Assembly: GCA_016722075.1 (NCBI GenBank)
Contig: JADKGW010000002.1
Span: forward strand, 1,178,001-1,242,000
Direction of reading: 5' to 3'
Source of the DNA: Candidatus Kouleothrix ribensis
Lineage (GTDB): Bacteria; Chloroflexota; Chloroflexia; Chloroflexales; Roseiflexaceae
Length of the DNA: 64,000 nt
Position 1 is the first letter of the stretch. Each line of letters starts with the position of its first letter. Positions 61,542 to 64,000 of the stretch are shown in pieces. A program made the translations under genes and the position numbers. The notes below the pieces were generated by a model, which searched no databases, was not told where the DNA came from, and saw nothing but the letters and a program-made list of their open reading frames with translations.

Positions 61542-62270
61542 ATGCAGATCGCCCTCTTCATCACCTGCTTCAACGACACAATCTTCCCGCAGACCGGCCG
61601 GGCCATGGTGCGGCTGCTCGAGCGGCTCGGCCACCGCATCGACTTCCCGCTCGACCAGACCTGCTGCGGGCAGATCCATTTCAACACCGGCTACCAGCGC
61701 GAGGCCATCCCGCTGGTGCGGCACTTTGTCGAGGTGTTCCGCCACCACGAGACGATCGTGGCGCCGTCGGCCTCGTGCGTTGGCATGGTGCGCGAGTTCT
61801 ACGCGCGCGTGGCCGAGGTGTCGGGCGATAGGCACTTGATCGCGGATGTGGCCGCGCTAACGCCGCGCGTGTTCGAGCTGAGCGAATTCCTGGTGCATAC
61901 GCTCGGCATCGAAGACGTAGGCGCATACTACCCGCACCGCGTCACCTACCACCCGACATGCCACTCGCTACGGGTGCTGCGGATTGGCGACGCGCCGCTG
62001 CGGCTGTTGCGCAAGGTGCGCGGCATCGACCTGGTAGAGCTGCCGAATGCCGATCAGTGCTGCGGCTTTGGCGGCACCTTCGCGATCAAGAACGCCGACA
62101 CCTCGATGGCCATGCTCTCCGATAAGCTGCGCTGCGTGCTCGACACGCGCGCCGAGGTGTGCGCCGCCGCCGACAACTCGTGCCTGATGCAGATCGGCGG
62201 CGCCCTGCACCGCCAGCGCGCCGGCGTGCGCCCGGTACACCTGGCCGAGATCCTGGCCGCGACTGAGTGA
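61542..62270 (+). CDS. Iron-sulfur protein, LutA/YkgE family
   Basis: A 242-residue protein with two cysteine-rich CCG domains: one near residue 38 (TCCGQIHFNTGYQREA) and one near residue 170 (QCCGFGGTFAIKNADT), each of the type that carries an iron-sulfur or cysteine-rich redox centre. It is homologous to LutA, the L-lactate oxidation subunit that acts with LutB and LutC. Neither LutB nor LutC is next to it, so a lactate role is uncertain; a different redox partner is possible. It has AAGGAA close to its start. Confidence 0.85.
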   Translation: MQIALFITCFNDTIFPQTGRAMVRLLERLGHRIDFPLDQTCCGQIHFNTGYQREAIPLVRHFVEVFRHHETIVAPSASCVGMVREFYARVAEVSGDRHLIADVAALTPRVFELSEFLVHTLGIEDVGAYYPHRVTYHPTCHSLRVLRIGDAPLRLLRKVRGIDLVELPNADQCCGFGGTFAIKNADTSMAMLSDKLRCVLDTRAEVCAAADNSCLMQIGGALHRQRAGVRPVHLAEILAATE

Positions 62271-62331
62271 GCAAGCGCCAGTGCCTGTAATCGACAGGGC
62301 GTATGCGGTGGCCCGCGTCTCGGGCAATGCC

Positions 62332-62435
62332 TGCCTTCGGCAGAGCGGTACTGCATTTTTGTGTTTTCGGTTTTGCGCTCTACGAGCGCAAAACCGAAAA
62401 CGCTCGAACAGAAACGTACCACGCTGCCGAAGGCA
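62332..62435. repeat. Nested palindrome between LutA-type and methyltransferase genes
   Basis: An 18-bp perfect stem with a 3-nt loop (62363-62380, 62384-62401) lies inside outer arms 62333-62351 and 62416-62434, which match in 17 of 19 positions. The inner hairpin can end transcription of the LutA-type gene. The whole 104-bp structure resembles a small palindromic intergenic element. Confidence 0.65.
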
Positions 62436-62459
62436 AACACGACGACCGCGTAACTCCTG
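62421..62459. repeat. Intergenic repeat, copy B
   Basis: This stretch resembles 25269-25302 in the gap of the heptose genes (shared ACGCTGCCG, AGGC-AAC and GCGTAACTCCTG blocks) and overlaps the right arm of the palindrome. Confidence 0.4.
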
Positions 62460-62471
62460 TAAGTGACATGG

Positions 62472-62482
62472 TGTGCTAGAAT
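62472..62482 (+). promoter_or_regulatory. Extended -10-like element for the methyltransferase gene
   Basis: TGTGCTAGAAT, with TAGAAT at 62477-62482, has the same form as the TGTGCTATAAT elements elsewhere in the window and lies about 55 nt before the start codon. There is no good -35. Confidence 0.35.
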
Positions 62483-62535
62483 GAGACGCGGCCCTCGAAG
62501 AATGTTGGTTCTACAATAAACCCTGGAAACTACAT

Positions 62536-64000
62536 ATGTCTAGCATCACGACTCTCGACGAACTTATAGCCCTAGCTATAGCGTTGGGCGCACCGCTAGT
62601 TCCAGGGTGGTCGGAACAAGAGGAAAGCCGCGCGCTATTACTACCTGGTATACCTTCGTCCATTATTAATCAGGCCAGGAACGCGATTAGAACAGGGGCT
62701 GATCCGCTGGGCGACATCTACTGTCGCCTGGTTTCTTCGGAGCAGCGCCGGCCACACGGTGCCGTCTATACTCCTAGCGCGATAGTATCTGCCATGGTAC
62801 GCTGGGCGCACGCGCAGGCTATTCCCGATCGCGTTATCGATCCAGGCACCGGCTCAGGCCGGTTTCTTGTGGCTGCTGGCCGCACATTCAAGCGGTCAAG
62901 CTTATTCGGGATCGAAAATGATCCGGTAGCCGCTATTCTTGCCCGAGGCCATATCGCAGCAGCGGGTTTGGCCGATCGAACGCGTATTTTAGTTAGCGAC
63001 TATAGAGATTGTTCCGTTCAACAGATCGATGGGCGAACCCTCTTTATTGGAAATCCTCCCTATGTACGTCACCATTTAATTGGTAGTTCATGGAAGCAAT
63101 GGCTACTTAATTCAGCACAACATTTTGGCTATTCCGCTAGTGGTTTAGCTGGCCTGCATGTGTATTTTTTTCTGGCAACTGCCACGTTTGCAAAAGAAGG
63201 TGACTATGGGACTTTTATTACTTCTGCCGAGTGGCTTGATGTAAACTACGGTAGTCTGGTGAGGAATCTTTTTCTTGGCCCCTTAGGCGGATTGAATTTA
63301 CAACTTATTGAGCCTACTGCTCTGCCATTTCCAGGGACAGCAACAACAGGTGTAATTACCGGATTTTCTGTTGGCAGCGCGCCAAAAACCATCGGCATTC
63401 GGCGAGTAGAGTCTTTACAAGACTTAGGATCACTCGAAACCGATCGGGAGATTCGGCGTACACGATTGGCGGACACCCATCGATGGACCTCGCTTACGCG
63501 CATACCGATCGAACGGCGAGCCGATTTTGTTGAGCTTGGCGAGCTATGCCGGGTTCATCGCGGGCAGGTGACAGGCGCAAATAAAGTATGGATAACCGGA
63601 GATCGCGGCGTTGATTTGCCCGAGATTGTTTTATTCCCATCGATTACCAAGGCGCGCGAATTATTCCGTACCGAGGGCATTCTCGACGATGTTTCAAGGC
63701 TTCGAAAGGTTATAGATATCCCAATGGATCTCGACGCACTTGATAATGAAGCCCGACACTGTATTGAGCGCTACTTAAAATATGCCAAATCACAAGGCGC
63801 CGATCGCGGGTATGTTGCCAGCCACCGCAAGGCCTGGTGGTCGGTTGGATTACGCAGCCCGGCGCCGATACTCGCAACATATATGGCGCGGCGTCCGCCG
63901 GTATTTGTACGTAATCGTGCAGACGCTCGTCACATTAATATAGCACACGGCTTGTATCCACGCGAAACGCTCAGCGAAACTGTTCTGCATAATTTGGCTA
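62536..64000 (+). CDS. N6-adenine DNA methyltransferase, partial at the right edge
   Basis: An open frame from ATG at 62536 runs without a stop through the window end (488 codons visible). Seen: motif X-like GAVYTPSAIV at about 75-84, the SAM-binding motif I IDPGTGSGRFLV at about 101-112, and the catalytic motif IV NPPY at 173-176, all of the gamma-class N6-adenine methyltransferases found in type I, type IIG and BREX-like systems. The spacing suits an Eco57I-type enzyme. The gene is visibly richer in A/T than its neighbours. Whether it carries a nuclease domain or belongs to a larger system cannot be seen because the gene is cut. Confidence 0.85.
   Translation, partial: MSSITTLDELIALAIALGAPLVPGWSEQEESRALLLPGIPSSIINQARNAIRTGADPLGDIYCRLVSSEQRRPHGAVYTPSAIVSAMVRWAHAQAIPDRVIDPGTGSGRFLVAAGRTFKRSSLFGIENDPVAAILARGHIAAAGLADRTRILVSDYRDCSVQQIDGRTLFIGNPPYVRHHLIGSSWKQWLLNSAQHFGYSASGLAGLHVYFFLATATFAKEGDYGTFITSAEWLDVNYGSLVRNLFLGPLGGLNLQLIEPTALPFPGTATTGVITGFSVGSAPKTIGIRRVESLQDLGSLETDREIRRTRLADTHRWTSLTRIPIERRADFVELGELCRVHRGQVTGANKVWITGDRGVDLPEIVLFPSITKARELFRTEGILDDVSRLRKVIDIPMDLDALDNEARHCIERYLKYAKSQGADRGYVASHRKAWWSVGLRSPAPILATYMARRPPVFVRNRADARHINIAHGLYPRETLSETVLHNLA

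Overview
The window is high-GC bacterial chromosome dominated by one very large cell-surface polysaccharide locus. The lineage is not proven by any marker here. The GC content, the secreted glycosidase-like proteins with short Thr/Pro linkers, the SpoIIE phosphatase, the VanW-type protein and the monoderm-style surface protein with an LPxTG-like tail fit a filamentous Chloroflexota (Roseiflexus/Kouleothrix-like) genome; this is inference.

Region 1 (1-9.7 kb) is a housekeeping and stress flank: a short cysteinyl-tRNA synthetase-family enzyme overlapping a membrane SpoIIE/HAMP phosphatase, a GlsB-type membrane protein, an SRPBCC protein, a fumarylacetoacetate hydrolase-family enzyme, a VanW-type wall protein, a divergent sigma factor and a TPR protein.

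Region 2 (9.7-53.5 kb), almost all on the minus strand, is the polysaccharide locus. It holds an initiating polyprenyl-phosphate sugar transferase, about ten soluble glycosyltransferases (GT2 and GT4), at least four large GT-C-like membrane proteins, two secreted clan GH-A glycosidase-like proteins, and an ABC exporter pair (Wzm/Wzt) whose ATPase has a C-terminal substrate domain. In its centre (22.4-33.2 kb) is a compact nucleotide-sugar operon. It contains a complete sedoheptulose-7-phosphate to GDP-heptose set (GmhA-, HddA-, GmhB- and HddC-like) plus a transaldolase-family protein, two epimerase-type SDRs, a Gfo/Idh oxidoreductase, a further SDR and a UDP-glucose/GDP-mannose dehydrogenase homologue that lacks the family's catalytic cysteine. 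Three neighbouring giant membrane proteins (34.3-42.0 kb) carry four copies of one C-terminal module of about 115 residues.

Region 3 (53.6-62.3 kb) returns to general functions: galE, three tRNA genes (Trp-CCA, Ser-UGA, Ser-GCU), a histidine kinase/response regulator pair, a tiny zinc-ribbon protein, maf, a NarL-type regulator, an LPxTG-like surface protein, an SDR and a LutA-like iron-sulfur protein.

Region 4 (62.5-64 kb) begins, after a 104-bp nested palindrome, with an AT-richer gene for an N6-adenine DNA methyltransferase that runs off the right end; it looks like the edge of a horizontally acquired restriction or defence island.

Working model: sugar-phosphate enzymes make GDP-heptose-type and other activated sugars; the sugar phosphotransferase starts a lipid-linked glycan; GT2/GT4 enzymes extend it; Wzm/Wzt exports it; GT-C enzymes supplied by polyprenol-phosphate-sugar synthases decorate it outside; secreted GH-A proteins trim or remodel it.
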